Positions 1 through 9,441 are shown, numbered from the stretch's first letter. The stretch: DNA of 64,000 bases from JBGPTK01 sp963797765 (GCA_963797765.1 CAWCQU010000004.1:62001-126000), one strand, 5' to 3'. The notes: generated by a model not told the origin, from the sequence alone. Made by a program: numbers and translations.

Positions 1-104
1 GCAGCCTTCAGGGATTTCTGTTGAGCAGCGAGATCAGAATAATTTGCGAAAATGAAAAGCAAGCTGGCCAGGAAAATGAAGAGTGAATTGAGAAGGGCTT
101 TCAT
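1..104 (-). CDS. Exported subunit of the molybdoenzyme operon, N-terminal fragment
   Basis: An ATG at 104 lies only 5 bp beyond the stop of the iron-sulfur subunit and opens a frame that runs off the left edge. The visible 34 residues form a good Sec signal peptide: MKALLNS, then a hydrophobic core of about 17 residues, then a likely cleavage near LAAQQ. Position after alpha and beta subunits suggests a heme b-binding gamma subunit (EbdC/NxrC type) or another c-type cytochrome, but the mature part is not in the window, so the identity is only inferred from context. Confidence 0.6.
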   Translation of the reverse strand, partial: MKALLNSLFIFLASLLFIFANYSDLAAQQKSLKA

Positions 105-109
105 TGGAA

Positions 110-1120
110 TCATCCGATCCTGGTTTGAATTTGGACGAATTGCGGCCGAATCTGATATCTCGTTTCAGCATCACGCCCGATCAAGAGCTGAAGAAGCTCA
201 CTCGATACGCCGCTCTGCGCCCCGGTGAATTCGACCTCGAGGCGCACTATGACATCCCGAACCGACGGCCCGAAAAGAAAGACCAGATAGTCGAGGGGAA
301 GCCGAGGGTCTTCCAAGATGCTTTTGCCGTAATTTGTGCGCTTGGGAGGGTTGAATGGCGGCAGATAGAAAACATTTGGCTCCGTGCCTTTCTCCGGAAA
401 GAGAGGCAAGGCTACTTTGTAAACATGAACGAGCTTGTGAACCGCAGAATTCGTGTCGTCGAGGAGACCGACAAACCGCAGGCGGCCAGGACATTGTGCG
501 GCGCAGGCGTTGACTTCCCCTTTCTCGAGCCGCGGGTAGCAGAAAATGCACTTTTCGGATTTTCCAGTGATTTCATTGAAGTAGATTTTTTTGTACGGGC
601 ACGCGGCGATGCAGTAGCGATAGCCCTCGCATCGCTCCTGGTCAAGTACGACAATGCCATCTTCCTCGCGCTTGTAGATGGCTTGGCGTGGGCATGCGGC
701 AAGGCAGGCAGGATTCGTGCAATGATTGCAAATGCGCGGCAGATAAAAGTAAAAATTGTCCTCACCGTTTAGCGCGCCAACGTCTTCATCCCAATTGGGC
801 CCGGAGACGGGGTCGGGAGAAGCCATCACGGGCTTCTTCTTCCCTTCGAAGAGCCGCTGTTCGTAATCGAATTCCCACGGAGCGCCATAATCCTCCAAAG
901 TGGGCTGGCGGCTGGGCTGCAATTGACCATCCTTCCATCCGCCACCGATTTGATCCCATTGCTTCGGATAGCCCATTCCGGGGCGAGTTTCGACGTTATT
1001 CCAATACATGTGCTGAGTGCCGTCACGATCGGTCCAGAGCTTTTTGCAAGCGATCGTGCAAGTCTGGCAGCCCAGGCATTTGTTCAGGTCCATGACCATT
1101 GCGTATTGGTGGCGTGACAT
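110..1120 (-). CDS. Four-cluster ferredoxin (beta) subunit of a type II DMSO-reductase family enzyme
   Basis: This 336-residue protein carries electrons between the molybdenum subunit and its redox partner. Four cysteine groups are visible: C15/C18/C21/C25, C131/C134/C139/C143, C164/C170/C174 and C191/C194/C206/C210. The third group has Tyr (167) where a fourth Cys would be, the pattern that gives a [3Fe-4S] cluster in Ebd, Ser and Ddh beta subunits (Trp in NarH). The MYWNNVETRPG segment is also typical of this group. It has no signal of its own and presumably rides out with the Tat-bearing alpha subunit. It starts 9 bp after the alpha stop. It could serve nitrate, nitrite, selenate, (per)chlorate or a hydrocarbon; sequence alone does not decide. 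Confidence 0.9.
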   Translation of the reverse strand: MSRHQYAMVMDLNKCLGCQTCTIACKKLWTDRDGTQHMYWNNVETRPGMGYPKQWDQIGGGWKDGQLQPSRQPTLEDYGAPWEFDYEQRLFEGKKKPVMASPDPVSGPNWDEDVGALNGEDNFYFYLPRICNHCTNPACLAACPRQAIYKREEDGIVVLDQERCEGYRYCIAACPYKKIYFNEITGKSEKCIFCYPRLEKGEVNACAAQCPGRLRFVGLLDDTNSAVHKLVHVYKVALPLFPEKGTEPNVFYLPPFNPPKRTNYGKSILEDPRLPLDYLVFLFGPSVRDVIVRLEVEFTGAQSGVSSELLQLLIGRDAETRYQIRPQFVQIQTRIG

Positions 1121-1129
1121 GTCTGCCCC

Positions 1130-3970
1130 TTATGCCTTCACGGGCGTGCCGTGAACTAGCGGCCCGTTGTATTTCTCGACTTCCACTTTGAGATCGCGAT
1201 TATTGCCGGTAGGGCCCCAATAGTTGAGGCGGAAGTTGACGTGGCCATATTTGCCGATCAGTTGTGTTGGTTTGATCTTGATGTAACTGAGCGACTGCCA
1301 GCCACCCTGCTGAAAGCCGAGGAATTTCTCCCAGCCGTGATACATGGTGACGCGGCCTGGTTTTTCGCCGGGCAGAATTTGCAGGCGGCAGATGCACTGA
1401 CCGATGTCGTTGTGAATGCGAACCCAGTCGTTGTCGCGCAGATTGCGTTTGCGGGCTTCGTCCGGATGCATATAAACGATGGGACCGCCCCTCTGCAGGC
1501 GCAGCATGGCGCGGTGATCCCGCCATGTGGAGTGGATGGACCAGCGCCCGTGAGGCGTATTCCAGTAAAGCGGATATTTCTCCGTAACTGGCTCTTTATA
1601 GGCGGGAAGTTCCTCGTTCAAATCAATGAACCAGGGATGGTCGATGTAAAACTGCTGCCGGCCAGTGAGGGTTCTCCAGGGAACTTTCTTGTCAACTTGA
1701 TGTTTGAAGGGAGTGTAGGCGATGCCCTCTTCGACGTCGCTATTCCAAGATTCCGGATCGGTGGCGACGAACCGCTTGGGATGCTCCTGGAGATTCTTGT
1801 AGGTCATGCCCTCGGTTTCTTTGGAGTGAGAGAGAATGAAGTCCACTGCCTGCTCATCGGTGACGACGGATCCGCCACCGGTCCACTGTTCCTGGAGCGA
1901 AGTGAAATCCCGATCCCAATTGAACAGCTCGTCGTGAAATGGTTTCAAACCCTTTTGTTTTGCCACTTCACTAATTTTCTGCGCCAACGCGTGGAAAATA
2001 TCCCAGTCGGTCTTGCTTTCGAAAAGCGGCTCGACAGCTTTGCCGAAGGTATGCATGTAACTGTGGCAATCGGTCGAATTCAGGTCGACTTTTTCGTAGT
2101 AGCTGGAGGCGGGCAGGACAACGTCGGAATACAGTGCAGTGGTATCCATGCGGTAGTTGATGTCCACGATTAGATCGAGATCGCGCCACAGTGAATTTTC
2201 GATGACTTCGTTGCCCTTTGCCTGATTTAAATAATTCGCGCGCCAGACGATAAAGGCTCGCGGCTTTCGTCCGGTCTTTAGCGTTTCGCCCTCTTGCAGA
2301 GCGGGCCAGAGTGGCATCCATCCGTTCTTCACGGATTCCTGGATGTACCATTCCACCGGTTTGCCGTTGTACAGATGCGGATCCTTGCTGGCGGAATGGA
2401 CGTAGCTCCAGAGGGTGGTGTTTTGGAAACGTTGTTTCTGGCGGCCCTCGGGATAAGCAAGCTCGAAGAAGCCGTGCTCCGGCCAGACGCGCTCTTGCCC
2501 GACATAGTGATTGAAGCCGCCGCCATTCTTTCCTATGTTCCCTGTCAGCGCGACGAGAAGAATCATCGCGCGGTTGGTGAGGTCATTGTGGAACCAGTGA
2601 TTGGTCCCGGCGCCGTGGATAATCATTGCCGGTCTGCGAGTGCCGAGTTCGTGGGCGAATGTCTGAATCTCATGGGCAGGAAGACCAGTCAGCTGCGAGA
2701 CCTTTTCAAGAGGATAAGCAGCAAGAGATTCGCGAAGCAGGGCGAAGACCGGAACGACTTCCGCGCTGTGTCCATCGGCCAACTGGACTGTGTAGGTACC
2801 CTCCAACGCAGGGTCGACACCGTTCCATCGAATTGTCTTCTCGGCGGAACCCATGGAGCCGGGTGTGGCAGCAACGCGGTTATTCGTGGAGTCCCATACG
2901 AAAAAAATGTCGTTCTTGCCTCCCGGCTGCAGATCGGATTCACGGAGAAAGCGCTTGGTGTCTTTCATTACGAGCAGGGGCAGGTCCGTTTGCTCCTTGA
3001 TGTAGGGCCGATCGATATGATTGTTTTCGATCAAGAGGCGCGCCACTCCAAGAGCCAAGGCGGCGTCCGAACCCGGCTGGATGCGCCAGTACAAGTCGGC
3101 ATGGATGCAACTGGAATTGAAATCGGGTGATATCGAGACGATCTTTGCGCCGTTGTAGCGTGCTTCGTAGGCAAAGTGCGCGTCGGGGATGCGCGTCTGG
3201 GAGATATTCGAGCCCCAAAGGACGATGTATTTGGAGTTGAACCAGTCCGCACACTCGCAGGCTTCCGTCTGAACTCCCCAGGTGAGCGGCTCGCCAGGCG
3301 GCAAATCGCAATACCAATCGTAGAAGGAGCACATGACGCCGCCGAGATAATTCGCAAGCCGCGATCCCGCGCAGAAACTCACCGGACTCATCGCTGGGAT
3401 TACGCTGAAGAATGCATTCGTGTCCGGCCCGTGGTTGTAAATGTTGTCGAGGAGTTTTTCCGCGATCAGGCTCAGCGCTTCATCCCAGCTGGCGCGCCGC
3501 CACTTGCCTTCGCCACGCGCCCCCGTGCGGATCAACGGATAGCGGAGACGTTGCGGGCTGTACACATACTCGGTAAAGCATCCCCCTTTTTGGCAGCCAC
3601 GGGGGTTGTAATCCGGCAGATCCTTACTGATGCGCGGATAGTCCGCGGCCTGTTCTTCGCGGACGATCACGCCATTCCGCACGTAGACTTTCCAGGAACA
3701 GGAGCCGGTGCAATTCGCCGAGTGAGTGGAACGTACGACATTGTCCCAGGTCCAGATCTTGCGATAGAAGTCTTCCCATCCGCGATAAGGATACGTGCGC
3801 AACGGATCGATTTCGCCGGTCAGTGTAGTGAGAACCGGCTTCTCGCTCTTCTGGCATCCCGGAAAAGCAAGAGCGGCTGTCCCGGCAGCAACCGTGTAGA
3901 GAAATCCGCGCCTGGAGAAACGGCTGTTCCCATCAGGCGGCTTTTTGCTTGCTTTGTCCTTCGTACTCAT
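1130..3970 (-). CDS. Tat-exported molybdopterin oxidoreductase, NarG/type II DMSO-reductase family catalytic subunit
   Basis: The 946-residue protein begins with a twin-arginine leader (SRRGFL, residues 19-24), so it acts on the outer face of the membrane, unlike NarG, which has only a vestigial leader and stays cytoplasmic. The FS0 cluster ligands are present as H83, C87, C91 and C126 in an HSANCTGSCSW context close to NarG. The FYDWYCDLPP stretch near 216-225 supplies the Asp that ligates molybdenum in type II enzymes. Length matches exported family members (about 900-980 residues) rather than E. coli NarG (about 1250). The start overlaps the cytochrome c stop by 4 bp (ATGA). Together with Rieske and cytochrome b genes this resembles haloarchaeal periplasmic nitrate reductase operons. 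The nitrate assignment is a favoured guess, not proven. Confidence 0.88.
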   Translation of the reverse strand: MSTKDKASKKPPDGNSRFSRRGFLYTVAAGTAALAFPGCQKSEKPVLTTLTGEIDPLRTYPYRGWEDFYRKIWTWDNVVRSTHSANCTGSCSWKVYVRNGVIVREEQAADYPRISKDLPDYNPRGCQKGGCFTEYVYSPQRLRYPLIRTGARGEGKWRRASWDEALSLIAEKLLDNIYNHGPDTNAFFSVIPAMSPVSFCAGSRLANYLGGVMCSFYDWYCDLPPGEPLTWGVQTEACECADWFNSKYIVLWGSNISQTRIPDAHFAYEARYNGAKIVSISPDFNSSCIHADLYWRIQPGSDAALALGVARLLIENNHIDRPYIKEQTDLPLLVMKDTKRFLRESDLQPGGKNDIFFVWDSTNNRVAATPGSMGSAEKTIRWNGVDPALEGTYTVQLADGHSAEVVPVFALLRESLAAYPLEKVSQLTGLPAHEIQTFAHELGTRRPAMIIHGAGTNHWFHNDLTNRAMILLVALTGNIGKNGGGFNHYVGQERVWPEHGFFELAYPEGRQKQRFQNTTLWSYVHSASKDPHLYNGKPVEWYIQESVKNGWMPLWPALQEGETLKTGRKPRAFIVWRANYLNQAKGNEVIENSLWRDLDLIVDINYRMDTTALYSDVVLPASSYYEKVDLNSTDCHSYMHTFGKAVEPLFESKTDWDIFHALAQKISEVAKQKGLKPFHDELFNWDRDFTSLQEQWTGGGSVVTDEQAVDFILSHSKETEGMTYKNLQEHPKRFVATDPESWNSDVEEGIAYTPFKHQVDKKVPWRTLTGRQQFYIDHPWFIDLNEELPAYKEPVTEKYPLYWNTPHGRWSIHSTWRDHRAMLRLQRGGPIVYMHPDEARKRNLRDNDWVRIHNDIGQCICRLQILPGEKPGRVTMYHGWEKFLGFQQGGWQSLSYIKIKPTQLIGKYGHVNFRLNYWGPTGNNRDLKVEVEKYNGPLVHGTPVKA

Positions 3971-5484
3971 CGGCGTGCCTCCCCTTTCTTCGTTGGGGTC
4001 GCAGTGGAATTGTTCTCCTGCGCCGATAACGGCGCAGCGTGTGCGCCACCCAACACTCGAATGTAGGCCAGTAGATCACCCAGGTCGGTGTCGCTGAACA
4101 TGCGGGCTCCCGCGACGCGCGGCTGAAAACTTGGCATGGCCGCGCTACGCCGTCCGTTGCGAATCGTGGTAATGATAAATTCATCGGAAGCTGCCTGTTG
4201 AAACACGGGGTTGGCGAGCTCCGGCGCCACTCCGCCGTGGCCCGCCATCCCGTGGCAACCTGCGCAATACGATGAGAACAGTACGGAGCCTCGTTCCGGG
4301 TTCCCACGAGCTGGAATGACTGCCGCATGCGATGCCGCCGCAGCCACGCGCCTCGCCTCCGCAGGTTGAATGTAATCCAGCAACGATTCGACCTCTTCCG
4401 GCAACAATCCCCCCGCTTGTTTTCCCCACGCGGACATTTGAGTTCCCGGACGCCCATTCGTAATTTGAGCTTTCAGGTAATTGCGATCAGCAGTCGTCTG
4501 CAGGGAGACTCCACGGATTGCCGGGATAAATCGCCGGAAGGTTTTGTCCCAGCGGCCGTAAGTTCCTTCGCCGTGACACGCCACACAGTACTGGTGATAA
4601 ACCTGCTCGCCGGTCAGCGGCTGCGGGTGCAGCCTGCGAACTTTTTCCTCAAGTTTGTCAGGCGCGAGATAACTCTCGGGCACGTCCCGCTGGCGTTGCG
4701 CGAGCATGTACACCGTCAGAGCCAGCACTTGCGGTTCCGATAGCGCGGGGTTCTTCATCTGACTTCCCGGCACGATTCCGCCTGGATCGCGGAAATGAGC
4801 TTCGTGCCAATTCCATGTGCTGTGGGGCGGCGCAAGATTTGTGAGGATGAGCTGGTGCTTTGTCTTGGAGCCTTCGTTATCCAGCGCCGGGCCCAGGGCG
4901 CCGCCTCGCCCGCCCAGTTTGTGACACGATCCACAATTCTTGTCCTGATAGAGCTGTCTACCTTCCAAGACCAGAGCAACTTGTTGCGCTGGCAACTTAT
5001 CTACGTCGTGACACGCCAAGCAGGACGACTGTGTGAGCTTTCGATCGAGAAGGGGATAGTCCCAGTAGGCATCAACCGCCTTGGCATCTTCAAACGTCGT
5101 TGCCGGCCCCTGGCCCTGGTGACAAACCGTGCATCCAAAGCGGTCGGCAGGATGATTCTTTAGAATGTCGCCAGGATGAACCGCATGCGGTACAGGCACA
5201 TCGGTCATTCTTGGATCGTCAATGCCGTTGTGGCAGGAGACGCAACGATCAACTGCTTTCAATTGCGGGACGCTGACTTGCTTGATTTCAACTCGAAAAT
5301 CCCGTGCGATGGCCCGGCCAGGGACATCAGTTGCTTTCGACACAAGGAGAGTGCGGTATTGCTTCTGCAGCTCATACCATTCCGCATGAAAATTCTCTCG
5401 AACCGCGGCGGCCACCAGGTAACCAATAGTCAACAGGCTCGTCGCCAACAGAAGCCAGCGATATTTGCGCGAAGGATCTTTCAT
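3967..5484 (-). CDS. Membrane-anchored hexaheme cytochrome c
   Basis: The 505-residue protein has one N-terminal membrane anchor (about residues 9-29) and six CxxCH motifs near residues 81, 118, 155, 184, 300 and 407. The first four are closely spaced and the last two sit in separate class I-like cytochrome domains with downstream Met ligands. It probably carries electrons from the bc complex to the periplasmic molybdoenzyme. The ATG at 5484 is chosen because AGGAG precedes it and it lies 10 bp after the cytochrome b stop; a longer open frame reaches back into cytochrome b without such support. It replaces the cytochrome c1 normally expected here. Confidence 0.88.
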   Translation of the reverse strand: MKDPSRKYRWLLLATSLLTIGYLVAAAVRENFHAEWYELQKQYRTLLVSKATDVPGRAIARDFRVEIKQVSVPQLKAVDRCVSCHNGIDDPRMTDVPVPHAVHPGDILKNHPADRFGCTVCHQGQGPATTFEDAKAVDAYWDYPLLDRKLTQSSCLACHDVDKLPAQQVALVLEGRQLYQDKNCGSCHKLGGRGGALGPALDNEGSKTKHQLILTNLAPPHSTWNWHEAHFRDPGGIVPGSQMKNPALSEPQVLALTVYMLAQRQRDVPESYLAPDKLEEKVRRLHPQPLTGEQVYHQYCVACHGEGTYGRWDKTFRRFIPAIRGVSLQTTADRNYLKAQITNGRPGTQMSAWGKQAGGLLPEEVESLLDYIQPAEARRVAAAASHAAVIPARGNPERGSVLFSSYCAGCHGMAGHGGVAPELANPVFQQAASDEFIITTIRNGRRSAAMPSFQPRVAGARMFSDTDLGDLLAYIRVLGGAHAAPLSAQENNSTATPTKKGEARR

Positions 5485-5494
5485 TGACGAACTC

Positions 5495-7057
5495 CTAATG
5501 CACGGGCCACTGCGACGGCCACCAGTAGAAGATCCAGTTGGGGCCACGGTGCACGGTCGCGAAATACGTCAGAACTGAAAAACCGGCCAAGAAGCAGGTA
5601 AACAGGGCCACGGCCGCATGCCGCACCGAGTTTTGCCGCTTGAGCACCCAGAGTGACCACGCCATGTACAGCAGCACCAAAATCGATCCGGGATTGATAA
5701 AGATGATCCACAGCTGGTGGATGTGCGGAAACCAACTGCGCAGCCACCCGTAGCTCACTGTGAAGGTCAGCATCCCAAGTACGGTAGCGAGTCCCACGAA
5801 GAGGGACTTCAGCGCGACTTGCCGTTCTCCCGGCGTACCAAACCACGTGCCCTCTCCTCCTTGCTTTTGATCCAGAAACGGAATCAGCGCCAAGCCACTC
5901 CAGGCAATCGCGGGAATAATCAGCCCGCCCATGAACGCGGAATAGGAAACGAGTTCCTGCAAGCCGAGGAAATACCACGGTGCTTTGGCTGGATTCTCGG
6001 GAATTGCCGGATTGGCGAGTTCTTTGAGCGGAGCGTCAAAGTAAAATGCCAGAATCAAGGTGAGGACCACCGTGAGCATAAAGACCGCAAGCTCCGCCCA
6101 GAACAAGTGCGGCCAGCTCATGACCGTGTTTTCCGGGCCGCGATTTACTGTGGCGCGGCGCCCTTTGACCACGGCCATCAAACCGTAGGTTTTCGTTGCC
6201 AATGGTTCGAACACCTTTTTCATGCCGCCGCCCCACTCGGCGGTTCCACCCATCGGATCATCCGGGCGCGCCAACCCTCCGTCTTTGCGAATGCGCCAAA
6301 AATGAACGCCAAGCAGTGTGATCAGCGCTAGGGGCAGAACGAAAACATGCAGTACATAAAAGCGGATTAATGAGTCCTCGCCAACGAAGTTGGCGCCCAG
6401 CAAAAGCCTTTTTTGAAATCCGCCGGGGTTGAACCATTGGGTAATGCCTAGGGCGTCGGTCAGTTCGCGCGGTGAATTAGCGATGTTGGAACCAATGGTG
6501 ATCGCCCAGTAGGCGAGTTGGTCATAGGGCAAGAGATACCCGGTGAAGCTCAACGCAAGAGTCAGCACCAGGAGGGCGAGACCAACGAGCCAGTTGAATT
6601 CGCGGGGCTTCTTGTAGCTGCCGGTATAGAAAACGCGAGCCATGTGCAAGAACACCGCCGCCACCATTACGTGCGCGCTCCAGCGGTGAATGTTGCGGAT
6701 AAAGCGTCCCGTGAAAACCACATATTGGAGATCTTTCATCGAGTCGTATGCGAGCGTGGTGGAGGGCTTGTAGTAGACCATCAGCAATACGCCGGTGATA
6801 CAGAGGATCACAAAACTTGCCGTCGAGATGAGGCCAAGGCCAAGTGTGAAGCTGGGCGCCAGGCTGCGCACATGTATGCGCACGCTATGGATGTGAAGAA
6901 ATAGGTTGTGAAACGTGGCCTGCGATTCTTCGCGTTCTGACTCGGGAACATGCCCCAAACGAAACCATGAATCCTTTATTGTTTGCGGCAGTCGTCGAAG
7001 GTTCTGCAGGAACTCCCGCGTGGCGCTCGGCGAAACAGGTGGATTGGCCGTGCCCAT
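5495..7057 (-). CDS. Cytochrome b of a bc-type quinol oxidoreductase
   Basis: This 520-residue membrane protein fuses the b6-like four-helix heme-binding part and a subunit IV-like C-terminal part. Histidines in HRWSAH and in the following helices are placed to bind two hemes b. The quinol-oxidation signature reads APWYF, the petD-type form of the PEWY loop. Extra transmembrane segments follow near the C terminus. A strong AGGAGG lies just before the ATG and the gene starts 9 bp after the Rieske stop. It would oxidise menaquinol or another quinol and pass one electron to Rieske and one across hemes b. Confidence 0.93.
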   Translation of the reverse strand: MGTANPPVSPSATREFLQNLRRLPQTIKDSWFRLGHVPESEREESQATFHNLFLHIHSVRIHVRSLAPSFTLGLGLISTASFVILCITGVLLMVYYKPSTTLAYDSMKDLQYVVFTGRFIRNIHRWSAHVMVAAVFLHMARVFYTGSYKKPREFNWLVGLALLVLTLALSFTGYLLPYDQLAYWAITIGSNIANSPRELTDALGITQWFNPGGFQKRLLLGANFVGEDSLIRFYVLHVFVLPLALITLLGVHFWRIRKDGGLARPDDPMGGTAEWGGGMKKVFEPLATKTYGLMAVVKGRRATVNRGPENTVMSWPHLFWAELAVFMLTVVLTLILAFYFDAPLKELANPAIPENPAKAPWYFLGLQELVSYSAFMGGLIIPAIAWSGLALIPFLDQKQGGEGTWFGTPGERQVALKSLFVGLATVLGMLTFTVSYGWLRSWFPHIHQLWIIFINPGSILVLLYMAWSLWVLKRQNSVRHAAVALFTCFLAGFSVLTYFATVHRGPNWIFYWWPSQWPVH

Positions 7058-7066
7058 GTACTCCTC

Positions 7067-7555
7067 CTAGACGCGGAAGCGCGTCTCTTCCGGAACTTCG
7101 TTGTCGGCGTAGACCACCAGTTGCCCATCGGCCGCCCGGCCGACTTCGAGCCAGGGAAGCGCCCGGGGCGCCGGCCCCCGCGTGACATCTCCGTTGACTG
7201 CAAAGTGCGAACCGTGGCACGGACATGCAAATCCCTCCGGAGTACGCCCGATCGAACATCCCAGATGCGTGCACACCCCGGATATGGCAAAGATTCCTTG
7301 CTCGTCACGAAAGAGGAAGAAGTTCGCTTCCTCCACACGCGTTTCGCTTCCGATTGCAAATTGTTCCGGATGTCCGATTTTAAAGCGCCGCACAGGACCG
7401 GGCAGCACGGCGGGACCGGGCAACCGAAGCGCGCCCGCCAAGGCCATCCCGATCGCGCTAAAAAAACTTCCGAGCGCCGCCAAGCTTAGAAAACTGCGGC
7501 GCGGCACTTGTATGGGTTCCAAGCGCGAAGGTTTTTTCTCGTTTAGGTCGGGCAT
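7067..7555 (-). CDS. Rieske iron-sulfur protein
   Basis: The 162-residue protein has a twin-arginine N terminus (RRSFLSL, from residue 19) that also serves as its membrane anchor. The [2Fe-2S] ligands are visible in CTHLGC (95-100) and CPCHGS (111-116), with C100 and C113 available for the usual disulfide. The ATG at 7555 lies inside the last codons of the upstream flavoprotein gene (13 bp overlap), which implies translational coupling. An open frame continues upstream but would give a non-exported N terminus. Confidence 0.93.
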   Translation of the reverse strand: MPDLNEKKPSRLEPIQVPRRSFLSLAALGSFFSAIGMALAGALRLPGPAVLPGPVRRFKIGHPEQFAIGSETRVEEANFFLFRDEQGIFAISGVCTHLGCSIGRTPEGFACPCHGSHFAVNGDVTRGPAPRALPWLEVGRAADGQLVVYADNEVPEETRFRV

Positions 7556-9441
7556 GGTTTCCACTCCTTGGCGAAAGAAAACCGCTCCATGGTGATGGCT
7601 GTGGTGGGGCAACGTTGAGCGCACAAGCCGCACCGGATGCAGCGCTCTTCATCCTTCAATATCGCCGATGACTCTGGGGCTTCCTCTCCGAGAAATTCGC
7701 GCAAGGCGCCTTCGAGTTCCGGTGTGCGCTCCAACCGGTCGACGGAGACCAGCTTTAGACATACCGTCGGACACACGTCGACGCAGCCGCCGCACAGAAT
7801 GCATCGCTCGCCATCGAAAATCGTATTCACGCCACAATCGAGGCATCGTCCGGCCTCTTCCCGCGCTTCAGATTCGGTGTAGCCTTTTTCGACCAGCGCT
7901 TTGGGGTCGAGAAGGCGTTCTTTCGGACTCCGTGTGGGAATGTGCAGGCGCGGCCGTCTTTCATATAGTTTTTCCCGCCGGTAGTGCTCGATGGGCGCGT
8001 GGAATTGCACTTCGTTCTGCCCGATTTCTCTTCCGGAAAGGTAACGATAAATGGAACGCGCGGCCAGCTTGCCGCTGGCGACCGCATGGATCAAAAGCTT
8101 CGGGCCATAGGCGATGTCTCCGGCAATAAAAACCCCAGGAGCCGATGTGGTACAGGCGGCTGGATCGTTGACGATTTGCTGAGGCGAACGCATCTCGATT
8201 CCGTCGCGTGCCGGATCGAGAAAGCGGAGATCGGCAGACTGGCCCACGGAGAGAAGGACTGCTTCACATTCCAGAACCAGTTCCTTGGATTCGTCGTATT
8301 TCGGAGCGAAGCGCCGATTCTCGTCATAAACCGACGTGCAGTGCACGAACCGAACTCCACGGACAAACTTCCGGCCATCTTCTTCGCGGAAAAGAATCTC
8401 CCGGGGACCCCAACTGTTAAGGCGGATAACCCCTTCTTCCGCACCTTCGAGAATCTCCACGGTATCGGCAGGCATCTCCTCGAGCGACTCGAGGCAAACC
8501 AGATTTACTTCACCCACGCCAGGGATCCGCGCCGCCGTCCGCGAAACGTCGTACTCCTCTTGACGAAGAACCGTGCGGGCGACGTCGTAAGCCACATTCC
8601 CACCACCGATCACGACTACACGCGGGCCCAATTCCACGCGCTTTCCGAGTGCAACATCGCGCAGAAAATCCACGCCGCCGTAGACGCCGATTGCATCCGT
8701 TCCCGGAATCGGAAGCGGGCGCGACCGCTTCGCTCCCACAGCGATGATCACCGCCGCAAATTCCTTGCGCAGCCGGTCGAAGGAGATATCTTTCCCGATC
8801 TCCGTGTTGCAAAGAATTTTCACACCCAGGGCTTCTATGACGGCAATCTCTGCCCGGATGAGATCCACCGGAAGCCGGTAATCAGGAACACCGGTGTAGA
8901 GCATCCCGGCAGGCACGGGCTCCATTTCGAAAATCGTCGGCTGGAAACCCATCAGAGCCAGGTCATGACCTGCGGCCAATCCCGCCGGCCCGGACCCGAT
9001 GATGGCGATCCGTTCCCCCGAAGGTTTCGGAAAATTGTGATTTGCCAGGAAATTCAGCAGATGAAGCAGTTCGTCCTGGTCGTCGCACACCTGTACCGAA
9101 GAGTTTTGGGAAATGTAGGAGAATTGTTCCTTGCCCGGCTCCTTGCGCGATTCAGGACCTGACCGTTCGCAGACGAATCGTTTCAGTGCGCGAATCGCGA
9201 TCGGTTGATCAATCGTTCCTCGCCGGCATGCCGCTTCGCAAGGGGCGCCGCAGATCCGCCCGCAGATGGAAGCCAGCGGGTTCGGCCCACGCGCGATCAG
9301 ATATGCGAGCTCGTAATCGCCCTCGGCAATCGCCCGAACATACCCACGGGCATCTGTGTGAACTGGACAAGCAAATTGACACTTGATTTGCTCGCGCCAG
9401 TAGGCGTCATCGGCGATGCGCACACGGTATGCCGGGCTCAC
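7543..9441 (-). CDS. GltD-like FAD/NAD(P)H oxidoreductase with C-terminal ferredoxin domain
   Basis: About 632 residues. The N-terminal quarter has the cysteine-rich GltD iron-sulfur region (CQFACP and CGRICGAPCEAAC). A Rossmann FAD site follows (GSGPAGLAAG, about 150) and a second nucleotide site (GGGNVAYD, about 280), with the late GD motif in FIAGDIAYGP. The C terminus carries CILCGGCVDVCP and CIRCGLCAQRCP, two [4Fe-4S] motifs. It lacks the glutamate synthase large chain as neighbour, so it is not simply gltD. Its coupling to Rieske suggests it exchanges electrons between NAD(P)H or ferredoxin and the quinone/bc system. GTG at 9441 has GAGGTGA at good spacing; a TTG at 9447 is the alternative. 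Confidence 0.85.
   Translation of the reverse strand: MSPAYRVRIADDAYWREQIKCQFACPVHTDARGYVRAIAEGDYELAYLIARGPNPLASICGRICGAPCEAACRRGTIDQPIAIRALKRFVCERSGPESRKEPGKEQFSYISQNSSVQVCDDQDELLHLLNFLANHNFPKPSGERIAIIGSGPAGLAAGHDLALMGFQPTIFEMEPVPAGMLYTGVPDYRLPVDLIRAEIAVIEALGVKILCNTEIGKDISFDRLRKEFAAVIIAVGAKRSRPLPIPGTDAIGVYGGVDFLRDVALGKRVELGPRVVVIGGGNVAYDVARTVLRQEEYDVSRTAARIPGVGEVNLVCLESLEEMPADTVEILEGAEEGVIRLNSWGPREILFREEDGRKFVRGVRFVHCTSVYDENRRFAPKYDESKELVLECEAVLLSVGQSADLRFLDPARDGIEMRSPQQIVNDPAACTTSAPGVFIAGDIAYGPKLLIHAVASGKLAARSIYRYLSGREIGQNEVQFHAPIEHYRREKLYERRPRLHIPTRSPKERLLDPKALVEKGYTESEAREEAGRCLDCGVNTIFDGERCILCGGCVDVCPTVCLKLVSVDRLERTPELEGALREFLGEEAPESSAILKDEERCIRCGLCAQRCPTTAITMERFSFAKEWKPCPT

Noticed and set aside
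1241..2173. 310-codon plus-strand frame opposite the molybdoenzyme gene
   Set aside because: Antisense shadow of a conserved catalytic subunit.
1130..3970. Calling the molybdoenzyme narG outright
   Set aside because: The FS0 and Mo-Asp segments are NarG-like, but length, Tat leader and beta-subunit Tyr fit several type II enzymes, so a specific symbol is not justified.
7984..9162. 392-codon plus-strand frame opposite the flavoprotein gene
   Set aside because: No family motif or ribosome site; the opposite strand encodes well-conserved FAD and Fe-S motifs.
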